A stretch of 64,000 nt of DNA from Parelaphostrongylus tenuis (Eukaryota > Nematoda > Chromadorea > Rhabditida > Metastrongylidae): the NCBI GenBank assembly GCA_019055375.1, contig JAHQIW010001193.1:310001-374000 (forward strand), given 5' to 3'. Position numbers and translations under genes: made by a program. Positions 1 to 10,900 of this stretch are shown here, piece by piece (within the stretch, counting starts at the first letter, position 1; each line of letters opens with the position of its first letter). Below the pieces are notes generated by a model, which saw only the letters and a program-made list of their open reading frames with translations, was not told the DNA's origin and made no database searches.

Positions 1-94
1 GCCCCAGTGGTGACGTCTTGGTTTCTTTTTGGGTTTATTTGTTTACTTGTTTACTTAGTTGTTCACTACTTGTTTACTTGTTTACTCGCTTGTA

Positions 95-235
95 TGCTTC
101 ATCATCCCAGTCAACTATGCGGATCCCAGCACTTCTTGCGTTCCACTCGATCTCTTACATCTGCCTTCCACGAAGCTCTCCAAACTTTTATTTTGTTAAA
201 GATTGCTTTAAAAATCTCGTCGAATACTGATTCAG
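95..235 (-). repeat. SINE-B fragment
   Basis: The block GCGGATCCCAGCACTTCTTGC and what follows match the reverse complement of the 3' part of the SINE family seen complete at 11893-12145 and 24730-24985. The tRNA-like head is missing. The flanking GTTTACTTG repeats at 40-95 are simple sequence. Confidence 0.45.
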
Positions 236-280
236 GCGATTCTCCGTGCTGTTCCGGAGGAAGCCGGGGAGCCTAAGGCA

Positions 281-395
281 CTGCCTAAAGCGTTCGTGAC
301 TGATTGCTGGAGGGCGTTGGGTAATGGGATGGAACCGGCGCCTTGCATATCACGATACAATGCTTCGCTAACCATTGCGCTAGTCCGTGCCTAAA
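281..395 (-). repeat. tRNA-derived SINE head
   Basis: On the minus strand an A-box-like TAGCGCAATGGTTAGCG is followed at the right spacing by a B-box-like CGGTTCCATCCC. No complete cloverleaf can be drawn, so it is a tRNA-derived repeat, not a tRNA gene. Confidence 0.5.
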
Positions 396-950
396 TTTTG
401 CATTATAATGTTTATAAAATGGACTTTGATTCATCTTTGGTATAGGTCGCAAAAATCTCGGATTTTTCATGGAAATCCCGAGATTTCCGAAGCTCCCTCA
501 AATCTTTTCAAACAAATAATCCACGATTTTCTCGCTAAGCGGCCTGACGCCGGGATTGTTGACAATGAGATCTGTCTAGAGAACGTTCCGGGTTTCCGAT
601 GTTTCGGGCCGGTTCCGAACTCAGAGCCTGGGAAGCTGAACTTGTCTCGCAAACCCCTCACTCAGTCGCTTTCCTGGGCGTCAACACGAATAGTTAGAGC
701 CTTTGCTGGGGCGGCTGTCTTCGTCTGGCGGGCGCTTCGGACGACTACGTAGAGCGGCTAACTTATTCGAAGTACTCTTTGCAGAAGTTTCTCCAGTGAC
801 ATACTCCCGATCAGTGACGATGCAGTCTCTTTGAGACCGAGCTTTGTCATCAGTTCATCGAACCTTCGCTAAGAGTCGCGTGAATCTTCGTAGGCCGTCC
901 GAACAGCGCGGACTCATAGGTATCGATCTCTTAACATATTGTAGCGGAAT
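396..950. other. Unassigned stretch
   Basis: A 121-residue open frame runs 387-752 on the plus strand, but it has no recognisable domain, no splice or start context and an overlapping minus-strand frame. It is probably not a gene. Nothing else is recognisable up to the TIR element at 954. Confidence 0.3.
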
Positions 951-953
951 GTT

Positions 954-1306
954 TAACCCTTTCGGGAACATGGACCCACCTCTGCATCCCTAACCCCAGT
1001 GTCGGAACGCAGAACGGACCGCCCCACGTTCTCTGCGTCTCTAGCCTCCAGCATGGCAACGCTGAACGGTCTGCCCCACCTCCCCTGTATCTCTAACCTC
1101 GGCGTGGGAACGCATTGAGTGTGTTGTAGTATCATCTCAATTCTACTAGTGTTGTTATTTTCCTATTCATAACAGCACATATTTGCATATAACATGACAT
1201 AGGTAAATAATTATACAGTTAGAATCATGCAGTGATACATTCAGAGCGTTCCTACTCTGGAGGTTAGAGATGCAGAGGAGGTGGCTCCACGGTCCCGAAA
1301 GGGTTA
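954..1306. mobile_element. MITE-like TIR element with internal tandem repeats
   Basis: Terminal inverted repeats: TAACCCTTTCGGGA at 954 and TCCCGAAAGGGTTA ending at 1306. The similarity continues inward through CCACCTCTGCATC and its complement. Between 966 and 1113 a unit of about 55-60 bp (GAACGGACCGCCCCAC..., CTCTAGCCTCC) is repeated about 2.5 times. TA flanks suggest a DNA-transposon-derived, non-autonomous element. It has no coding capacity. Confidence 0.6.
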
Positions 1307-1430
1307 GGAGCCTAGTCCTACCAAAGCGACTATAATTTTCCGACTTCGTGCTTGAGTAAAACTTCTCTATGTGGTCAAAATAATGCGGATTTTTTAACCA
1401 ATTCTATATTGTAAATATTTATTCTTTCAG

Positions 1431-1538
1431 AAGTTGTTCCGCTGCTAAGTTGGTACAAAGTAATCCCTTTAGTCGGTCGTTTGGAGATCATTACACAAAG
1501 AGGAGCAGCATCACTTGAAAGTGCGCTTAGAACTGAAG
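1431..1538 (+). pseudogene. Decayed duplicate of Sac3/GANP exon 2
   Basis: Acceptor TTTCAG, donor GTTAGT and length are as in the real exon at 2100-2204, and both end in AGTGCNCTTNGAACTGAAG. Compared with the real exon, small indels put the middle (SNPFSRSFGDHYTKRSS, matching GILSSRLFGNLTRGGPTS) out of frame with the ends. This suggests a local duplication of the first coding exons, with the upstream copy now broken. It could alternatively be a non-coding 5' exon. Confidence 0.55.
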
Positions 1539-1604
1539 GTTAGTTGCTTCGTAGAGCACGACGTAGATCACTATCTACCATTCGCTGTATTATCTCACTA
1601 TAAA

Positions 1605-1916
1605 GCCAATGGCGCATGCGGGTAGCGGGTAGAGGTGCCTCGCGACACACACATCGTCGATGGTTCGATCACGCGCCTAAGGCTCCCCTAGCCGTCCATC
1701 TTTTCGCGGTCGGTAAAATGGTACCAGATTTGTGCGAGAGGATAGTAACACTGATTTGGCACTTTGATAGGTCCCCAAGAGTCTTTGTAAAGCCAGATAT
1801 GCGTCGAGTCGCCACTAACGATGTTACGAGTGGAGTACAATGCATGGTACAACTCTCAGTGATTGATCTTCGTCTGGAGCGTTATCTTTTCTACCTCCAT
1901 TGTATCATTTATTTTT
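1605..1916 (+). repeat. SINE-A copy directly upstream of the Sac3/GANP start
   Basis: tRNA-like head with B box GGTTCGATCACGCGCC at about 1655, followed by the family body: GGTCGGTAAAATGGTACC, AGGATAGTAACACTGA, a TTGTAAAGCCAGATATG block, and the tail TGATTGATCTTCGTC...TTTATTTT. It ends about 14 bases before the ATG at 1930, so its tail supplies the polypyrimidine/acceptor region (TTATCTTCTAG) used by the first coding exon. Confidence 0.7.
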
Positions 1917-1929
1917 ATCTTCTAGAAAC

Positions 1930-4900
1930 ATGTCGTTCGAAGGCGGCTTTAAGATACCCGGAAGTTTTCTCAAGAAGAAAGTCGATCAGAGCCACAGCGA
2001 AGGCGTTCGAACCAAGCCGTCAGGTGCGATTTTGTTCTATACAACATGAACTTTTAACCTTGAATTCTGCTTTGTGACTTTCTCCAATTTTCCTTTCAGA
2101 AACTGTTCCGCCGGTAAGACGGCCAGGTATTCTATCTAGCCGATTATTTGGAAATCTCACACGTGGAGGACCAACATCGGTTCAAAGTGCTCTTCGAACT
2201 GAAGGTTAGTGGTTTCATATCTCGCAACATAAAGTTTCAATATGCCTGATAATCATTATTTGAGCCATGCATGTCAGTGCTCTGTCAATGAGGGCTGACT
2301 TATAGAGCCCGATACACGTTTTTCGATCTTGCGATCTCGTCAGTCGGGCGGGTATGAGTCAGCCCTCATTGATAGACCACTGACATGCGTGGCTCAAATA
2401 GTGATTACCAGCATATTGAAATTTGAGCAGTGGTCTAAAGAAAACACTCGAAACGAAAGTTATATAGTTTTAACTTGTCAGTTTTCTTTTCTGTTTTTGA
2501 TCGTCGCCTGCTCGCCTGCTTCGAATAGGTTTTAGTGCGATCAGTGATGAGCCAAGTTATTTTTTTTTACTAATTTTCAGTGGATTCTTTTGGTTATAAG
2601 GGACAAGTGAAAAATTGACCTCGCTCGCTGGATAAGAACTTTTCATATCAGTGTTAGTAACCATTCGAAGGCTGAGATTTCTTGCTACAGTCCCACGTCG
2701 CCGGCTTTCAAGACACGCATCTATAACGCTGTAAAGTCCAAAATAAAGCTAGCCTCAGATGTGTATATCTCTCGTCGAATTGAACCCTCTTCTTGGACCA
2801 TTAGTCTGTAACGCAAGAACTTTCCTTCTGTAGCATCGTCCAAAAAAGGCTTTTTTGAAAATCGGCGACGTCGGGCTGTAACCAGAGGTCTTAGCTTTCG
2901 AATGCTTGCAAACACTCCTATGAAAGTTCCTGTCCAGCGAATGAGGTCGATTTCTTATTTCTCCCTTCATACCCAAAAGGTACCTTTAAGTGTTTTGTGG
3001 AGTACAATCTTCTGGGTACGAGTAGCGTAACGAGAGAGGTTTTATTCGCTAGCATAAAGCTTCACTAAAACCAAGACAATAATGTATAGTCCTCTAGGCA
3101 TCAAGGCTATCTCTGTGGAGCTTATATCCACAAAGACTGGTGACTTCATGTGGTGAAGACATAGGAACATCTGGTACTGCGGTTTCTGTATGTTACAGAA
3201 AATTTTTCCAGCGGCTCTTATAGAACAGGCCAGACAAACAACTGTTGAATCCACTGAAGGATGATGGACGTGAGAAAGTGAACTGAATCAAGAAAATCCT
3301 GAGATCGACTCAGTAACTACGTTCCATGGGAATCTCTATCGAAGACTAGTTCGATAAGAGTATAGGGCGCGTGTGGCGTAGTGGTCATAGGTGGTGACCA
3401 ACGCCACTTATAGGTCGATGGTTCGATCGCGCGCCATTGTCTTTCCGGGGTCGGTGATTTGCTTCCACACTTGTTCGGAAGGATAGCGACACTGACTTGG
3501 CACTCGACAGGTCGCCGCCAGTCATTAGTAGAACCAGGATCTGCTTTTGTTTCTCCTCCAACGATCTTCAGTGAAGTCGTATGCGTGCTGCATCCCTCAG
3601 AAACTAATAAAATTCAGAGCTTTATCCATTTTTATTTTATCCCTGGTCTCGTAGAGCAAAAAACATAGATTCCGGCAAATATGTAGTAGAAATTCAGGCA
3701 GTTCCTCTCGTCTTCCCGGATATCGTTCGTCATTTCTGAAGCCCGAAAATCGTCGTTACGAAGGTCTGCTGCATAGAGGTGGCTATAGCGATCCATGTAA
3801 GTAGTGTGATATGTGTGTTATTTCAATTCAAAATCGGGGTGCTTGGTCTCCTTTGATCTATTCCGTCATACTTTCAGCTCACAAAAAGCCGCCATCCACT
3901 TTTGGAATGAATGATTCTGTCAGTAGATTCAAATTGGTTAGAAATCTTAGCGAAAATACGAAACAGCGAAATGAAGCAGGAAAGGTCGGAGATGAACCAG
4001 TTCCATCGTCTTTATTCTCAAGAAAAAGGAGCTCCAGCAGCCTTGCTAGTGCTGCAGCAGTTAGGAGGGCAACAAAGCTGGTCCGAGCAAAGCGTTCCAG
4101 CAGTCGCGAAGAAGCTGCTGAAGTTGCGAAACAAGTAGGCTTCCATTCTAACTTTGTAGAATATCTTAGGCTTCCTTTTCTTGTCTGAATTGGAATTCAA
4201 GAATGCTAAGTCATATGCAAAACTTTCGGCCCTATGCGAGAGCTGAATCTGCCAATTACTGTCGCTAATGACGCGCAGTACCACTTCATTATCGAACCCA
4301 TTGACTTGTTATCACTTTTTCTTCAGCTTAAAGCATCGCAGCTATTAGCAACCAACTTCTCACGGGTTTGAATCAAGGAACTCTTATTGTATATTCTCAC
4401 TGGCTCAGCTTGACTGGGTTTCATTCCGCTTTTTACTTACCAAACCAAATCCGTTAAAGGTTGTTCGTTGACAGTCGCGACAGAATATATCGCAGACAAA
4501 GTGGTAGCAAAAAGGTGACGTCCATGATGTAGTGGTAGCACGTGCTTTCAGTTAGGTGAAACGCGCGTTCAGTTCACGCCTGGGGTTGTAAGTTTTGCAA
4601 ATCACTGAGCAATCATAGCAAAGTTGTGAAAGAAAGGACTCTTTTGAAATAAACTCCAATCAGGCTGCCGACTTCAACTTCTCCACCAGTTCTGTTACTT
4701 CACAAGCACCTACAGAGTCTCATTTTGTGTCCCCATCGAAATTCAGAGCCGCTTCCTTTGCTGCGGAATCGAAAACAACAACTCGTGATGAGGCCGTTGT
4801 GCTAAGGTGGACATATTTATTGATAACAAATCATAATAGATTAATCTCTTGGGGATGGTAGGTGTCGTTACAAGGTGGCGATTCTCGATATCTAATCAAC

Positions 4901-7900
4901 GTTTTTTTCCGTTTTGTAAAGAAATTTCGGATGTTCATGTGTAGACTCGATGCTTCATGATTTTCAACCCGGATTTTCCACATGCGCACATAAAACTCGA
5001 GTGCGGAACGTAATCGTCTGTTTGCTCCTATACCACTTTGTAGAGATTAATTTATAGTTCCTTTCATTGATATTTGAGCCAACATGTCATGTGGTCTGGT
5101 AAGGGCTCTTGTACACCCCGATACACGTGTTTCGTCCTTACAGACTCCGTCAGTCGGGCAGAACCCGTCGTCTTTCGATATTTTTATAGTCAGTTCTCTC
5201 GGGAGCTCTACTCCCTTACAGAGAGTCATTGAAGGCGAACGTTTAACACTCGATGTCAAGTGAAATTTTCACCTAACACAGAGTGTTGTGCACTCGATTG
5301 CTCTTGGGCTGGTATTTTATCATATTATACCTTTATTTCGAGTGCTTCATTAGGACCACGCTCAAATTTTAATAGATCCTTGTCGGTGTACCGGGCTGTA
5401 TAAGAGCCCTTACCAGAGCATATGACAAGTTGGCTCGATTAATAATGAAAGGATCTATTGAAATTCAAGCGTGGTCTTAATAAAGCACTCGAAATAAAGG
5501 TCAATTTATAGCAAAAAAAATTTTGTGCGCAACTAAAACGTTCTCCATAAAATCGTGTGTTCAGTAGAACTCACGCTGTCTTAAGTGTTTCAGTGCATGT
5601 TTGATGTGATTATATCGCTTGTTTTTGCAAGAGAAAGCTACTTTTAGATCTCTTCTGGCTCTGGTTGGTAGGCACTGTCCTACTGATTACGATCGGTATT
5701 TAGTCCTAGAAGAAAGAGATAAGTTGTTATCAAAGCTGAGAGATGTAAGTGACACGTATCTTGTCTTTCTGATTTTTGAACAAAAAGCCAATTTTTCTGT
5801 TCAAGGAAGAAGATAAGAAAAACGACGGAAGGACTCGCGTTGCTAGAGGGCATTGTACTGGAATGTGTCCTGAGAAGGAAAGGTTAGTAGTTGCTATTGT
5901 ACGAGGGTGGTTTGTCCATAGTTAATTTTATCAATTAAGATATGTTCGAGTAGTTCAAAAAAGGATATCGCAATTTGAATGTGGTGCCGACGGATCACTG
6001 AAGCCTCATCTTATGGTAAAAGTAAGTTGCAGTTCAGTATTTATCCTCATGTAACAGAATTGAGAGCACTTTTCTGTATTGGTAGCCATTTTTTGAAGGT
6101 ACCCTTCTTGCTGGGCAACGACTTTCAATAGATTTTTAGTGATCACTTGAAAGCTTAAATTTCGTTCATTTTGAGAGTGTTTTTGTTTATTGAAAAGATC
6201 TTCCAGTGCTGATGCAATGTAAATAAAATTGCGCTTCACATGCGGCGCGCGTATTTCTGTTCCGTATTGATACTTTTGTTCACTTTATACAAGTTTTTAC
6301 GTTTGCCTTATTATAATTGTAGGAGAAATTTTGTTCTATTGTCTCATGGGCTTAGACCCGATTTCCATTACAGGCTTACTGATTATGACGGTAAAAATAA
6401 TGCAGATTGTGCACTGCAGAGTAACGGTCATAGCAGAAAATAATCGTAGCGTTGGAATCAAATTCGATTACGCTATCGAGTAATTAGTAATAGTCTGAAG
6501 AAAGAGCTCTGTCCAGCAAAAAGTATGTGTGTCTGAAGCCAAGAAATCTCCTACTGTAGCAATATCAAAAGTCTTTTTTTGGAAACTGGCTACGTGGGCT
6601 GTAGCCTCAATTCTCAGCTTTCGAATGCTTACTAAACTCCTTTGAAAAGTTCCTCTCTAGCGAATGAGATCGGTTTTTCATTTGTCTCCTTATAATCAGA
6701 AAGAATCCCCTTCTATATTGTCAAATGAACCCTCTATTAGAATTCCTAAGCCTATGCACGAAAAGCATATGAATATGTAGAGTAAGTCATAGAGTTTCAG
6801 AATTACACGTGTTATCTTGAGCTCTGCCCATATGGAGAAAAAACTTACGAATTAAATGATAAAAGTCTTGCGCGGTTTGTAAATCGCTCAGCGGATCGAT
6901 ACAGTTATACCGAAAAGCGATAACTCCTGGTGTTAGACGAGATTTTCTCTCGCTCTTACTGCGCTCTAGGGAAATTCAAAATTCTAGTTTTGGTTCAGAA
7001 CCATCGAGATTTGTGCTATCGAATGATTTTTTAAAATCTTATGAAAAGCTTTTTACAAACCTTAGCCGTGCAAACGATGGATCCCGAACTTCCTGAGTGT
7101 TGAATTTGGTTTATCTCAGTTGCTACAGCGCTCGAAGATGGCTTTCACAGAAACTTACGATATTGAGCCAACATGTCAACACGTTACACTCTGTGTTAGG
7201 TGAATGTTTCACTTGACATAGAGTGTAAAGCGTACGTCGTCGATAACTCTCTATAAGGAGTGTAACGCTTCCGAGAGAACTGACTATGAAAAGATCGACA
7301 GACGACGGGTTCTGCCCGGCTGATGAGTCTGTGAGGACGAAACACGTGTCTCGGGCTGTACAAGAGCCCTTACCAGACCACATGACATGTTGGCTCAAAT
7401 AATGATGAAAGGATATATTGAAATTTGAGCGTGGTCTAAACAAAGCACTCGAGATAAAGGTTTAATTACGATATTGATTTCATTGAGATCTAAACTATCG
7501 CGTGAATATTATATGTCTATGGGAAAGGCGTGAATGGTCGTGTCCTCAAAGGGATAAGTGTCTCGCTATGCTGGAGCACTACCTCTATTTTTTATCAAGC
7601 ATCTTGTAGAAAAAGAATTGTTTCTTAGGAATATGCAAGAAGTGCTGCGGACCAGGATGAACCTCTACCTCACGAACTTCGTTCTAAAGCTCTACTGGAG
7701 AATACTATGAACTATCTGCTCAAAAATGTTAGCTTTTTTATTCCTTTTAAGTCCACTTCAGGTTAAACATTGGCCGACCACTTCAGGTGCTCGACGCTAT
7801 GCCGAAAAACGACGATGACATGTCGATGTGGTATGACTTCTTGTGGAACCGAACTCGTGCCATCCGAAAAGAAATAACTCAACTGATGTTATCAGATAGA

Positions 7901-10900
7901 ACTGCTGTTGCTCTTATCGAACGGTAATGTACTTTTGTTAATATATTACAAAATTTCCTATTCTGGTGAACATCCAGGGTTCTTATGGCCAGAGTTAAAG
8001 GCTTACTCTTGTATTTCCCTTTCAAACTGAAGAAGATGTGCTTAGTATTGCTGTTGAGTAGTTTCTTCCGATTGCGTTACATAACCCTTTGGATACCGCG
8101 TGTAGTCTTTTGGGTACACCAATTGCCGCGCCACCTTTCGGCTCACAAAGGCTTGCTGTAATTGGTGTGCGCCGTAGTACAAATCTGGTACTTATTCGAC
8201 AAGCTTGCCTGACTACTCGTATCCTAATCTACTTATTTGATTCACTTGCTACATTCTGGTCAATCGAGGTAAGATTTACTCTGAGCTGGGCTTTCCGGAT
8301 GGAGACGTCGGACTCCTATTAGGTTAGACCGTGGCCTTGGTAGCTACTAGTGAGGTGTAATCTACTTCTGATCCATAAAAGTTGGCGACTCTGATGACTT
8401 GAGGAAGCCCCGGTTAGGCTCACCTTGATACTCCAGGGATTTAAATCTAAACCAGCACAGTTTTCCTTAGGTGGAAGCTCCTATCACCAGTGAAGACGGG
8501 CCGAACAAGTATCTAAGTAATCACATCATCTACGATTAGCAGTTTTGCAATACTCTACAAAGAACTTTGTCTACTAGCGGTATACAATTTATTACAACTC
8601 CCATTAAATGCAAAGACACTCCCGAAAAGGATTCCCAATGTAAAATCGCATGGCGATATTGTGACTTTCATTACTGAAAAGCATTGATTGTTTTATTGGT
8701 CATTAGAAAGCATTGGTGTTGTTCTCATGGCAAATAGACTTACTGAAGTTCCTTCAGACACATTCTATCTTGTACTGACTAAGAAATATTTTTAAAGACG
8801 ACAGAAATTAAAATTTCATTAGAAAGCTGCAACGTCAATTGAGCGCACCCTGTCAGCCGTTCGACCGCGCCGCATGCCAGCTGAAAAATCAACGTGACAC
8901 TGGAGTTGAACAGACTTCACTGATTTTTTGTTGGGCGATCAGCTGTAGTGCTTAGTGAAGTGCACACTCAGTCCCACGATGCATGTATAAGTTCAAGACC
9001 AATTTCGCTGCACACCTACGATATGGTTTCCCGTAGGTTACTCCCTTCTCTAACGCATGTAATTGGAAGGGTATTGGGTTCACTAGCCATTTACGTTTAT
9101 TCTAGGTGTGCTCGATTACATATCTTATTCGCCTACAAACTTTGTCATCTTGATGTTGACAAATTCGACCAGAACATGAACACGGAGAACCTCGCTAAAT
9201 GCCTACAATCTTTGCGTCATCTATACGAAGATCTGAGTTAGTTCGACTTTTTCTTTCTGTTCTCTAAGTTCAGTTGTCAAAGCACCGATAGGTAAATTTG
9301 TGTCAAAGTGTGGAAGAGAGATACCTGGAAGGTGTTTGGGAATGAAGCATGGAAGTGTCTCACTGAAAAGAGTTTGGGAGTGGAAATTGTCGTTGGTTTC
9401 TTTGCGTACATATCTTTGTAAGCATGTTTACTATGGAATTGGAGGGCTAGGGAGAATTCAAATGTGGTAATCTATTGCTTTTTCTACATTAATATGTATG
9501 GGAAACCGGCAACGCTGTGGTTAGTTATGCAGTGGATTGGGAAGCAAGGTGATAAGCAGGCGCCGGTTGGATCTTCACCCAGCACTTTCTTGTGATCACT
9601 CAACGAACGATTCAGGGAATGCTTTTGTTTGTCTACCTCCGAGAATACTAAGAAAGTCATCTCTACCTGGCATTCTATGACATCCGTAAGGAAGACGAAA
9701 CCCTGAGGAGCAGCCGGAAGTAACACATTAAATGTTTCGGAGACCATTTCAGTGGAGGAAGCGGGAAACGAGGCGAATGTAGGAAGTTCAGGAGTCCGCA
9801 TATGATTGGTTATGATGACGGGTCCTGTAGTTAATGTAAAGAGATTATTTTGAATTATTATTTAGGGTTACATGGAAATGTAATCGATACAGAGGCAGAA
9901 TTTAGAGGTTATGATGTGATGTTGCACCTTCACGATAATAATACCCTTGGACAGGTTAGTTTAGAGGTTTCTTATGAGATGGATCTTTTCCGATTGTCAT
10001 TATCTAGAAGCTCCAATGTATAGTGTGACTTTTAATGTATAGTCACAACTTTTGCTCTTCATTTTTTAGGTCCTCTCCTACCGAAAAGAAGTTCGCGAGT
10101 CGAAACCAGTACGCTTGGCACTTCAACTCTCAAGTGCCCTACATAATAAGAATTACGTAAAGTAAGTTTCTATTGTTTATGTTATGTACATTTAATAAAA
10201 GGATAAAGCTCTCGGCGTTGATCAGTCCCTGAGGGATGCGCCATGCATTCGACTTCAATTTTTTAAATTCGTTTGAGGTGATTTAATGCATATCTGGCCT
10301 TTACAATGATTCGCGGTGGCCTCCCGCTGAACCGAGTCAGTGCTGCTTATCCTCCCAGACAAGTCTGAGACCTGTTTGGTACCAATTTACCGACCCCGGA
10401 GGGATGGATGGCTTGGTGAGCCATGAGCGCGAGATCGAACCATTGACCTCGTGTGCGACGCAGAGCACCTCTAACCACTGCGCCACATGCGCTCATGTAC
10501 ATGTACATTTACTGAAGGATAACTATATTTGGTGATTTTCAGCTGCATGGGGTGTGTAAAGCGGCGGTTAGAAATGTTTTGAGGCACACACTTTCATACG
10601 TGATAGATGATTTGATTTCACGCGCAAGAATCACCAAGCCTTCCATCCCTCCGGGGTCGGTGAATAGGTACTAAACTAGGGATGGGATAAAGCAGCACTG
10701 ACTTAATACAGCAGTAGGACACCAGAAGTCATTGTAAAGGTCAGGTATACATTCAGTCACCTCTAACGATGCTTGATCAAGTCGAATGCATGGCACATCC
10801 CTCAGTGTTGATCTATGCCGAGAGCTTTATCCTTCGTTTTTTATTCTTGCACCTCCTTCAACACCAGAAATGTTTTTATCTGTTTATAACCAAAGGTTTC

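Noticed and set aside
387..752. 121-residue plus-strand open frame
   Set aside because: No domain, no splice or start context, and an equally open antisense frame. Not supported as a gene.
1616..2077. 153-residue open frame
   Set aside because: It runs through the SINE-A at 1605-1916 and then crosses the true first exon in another frame.
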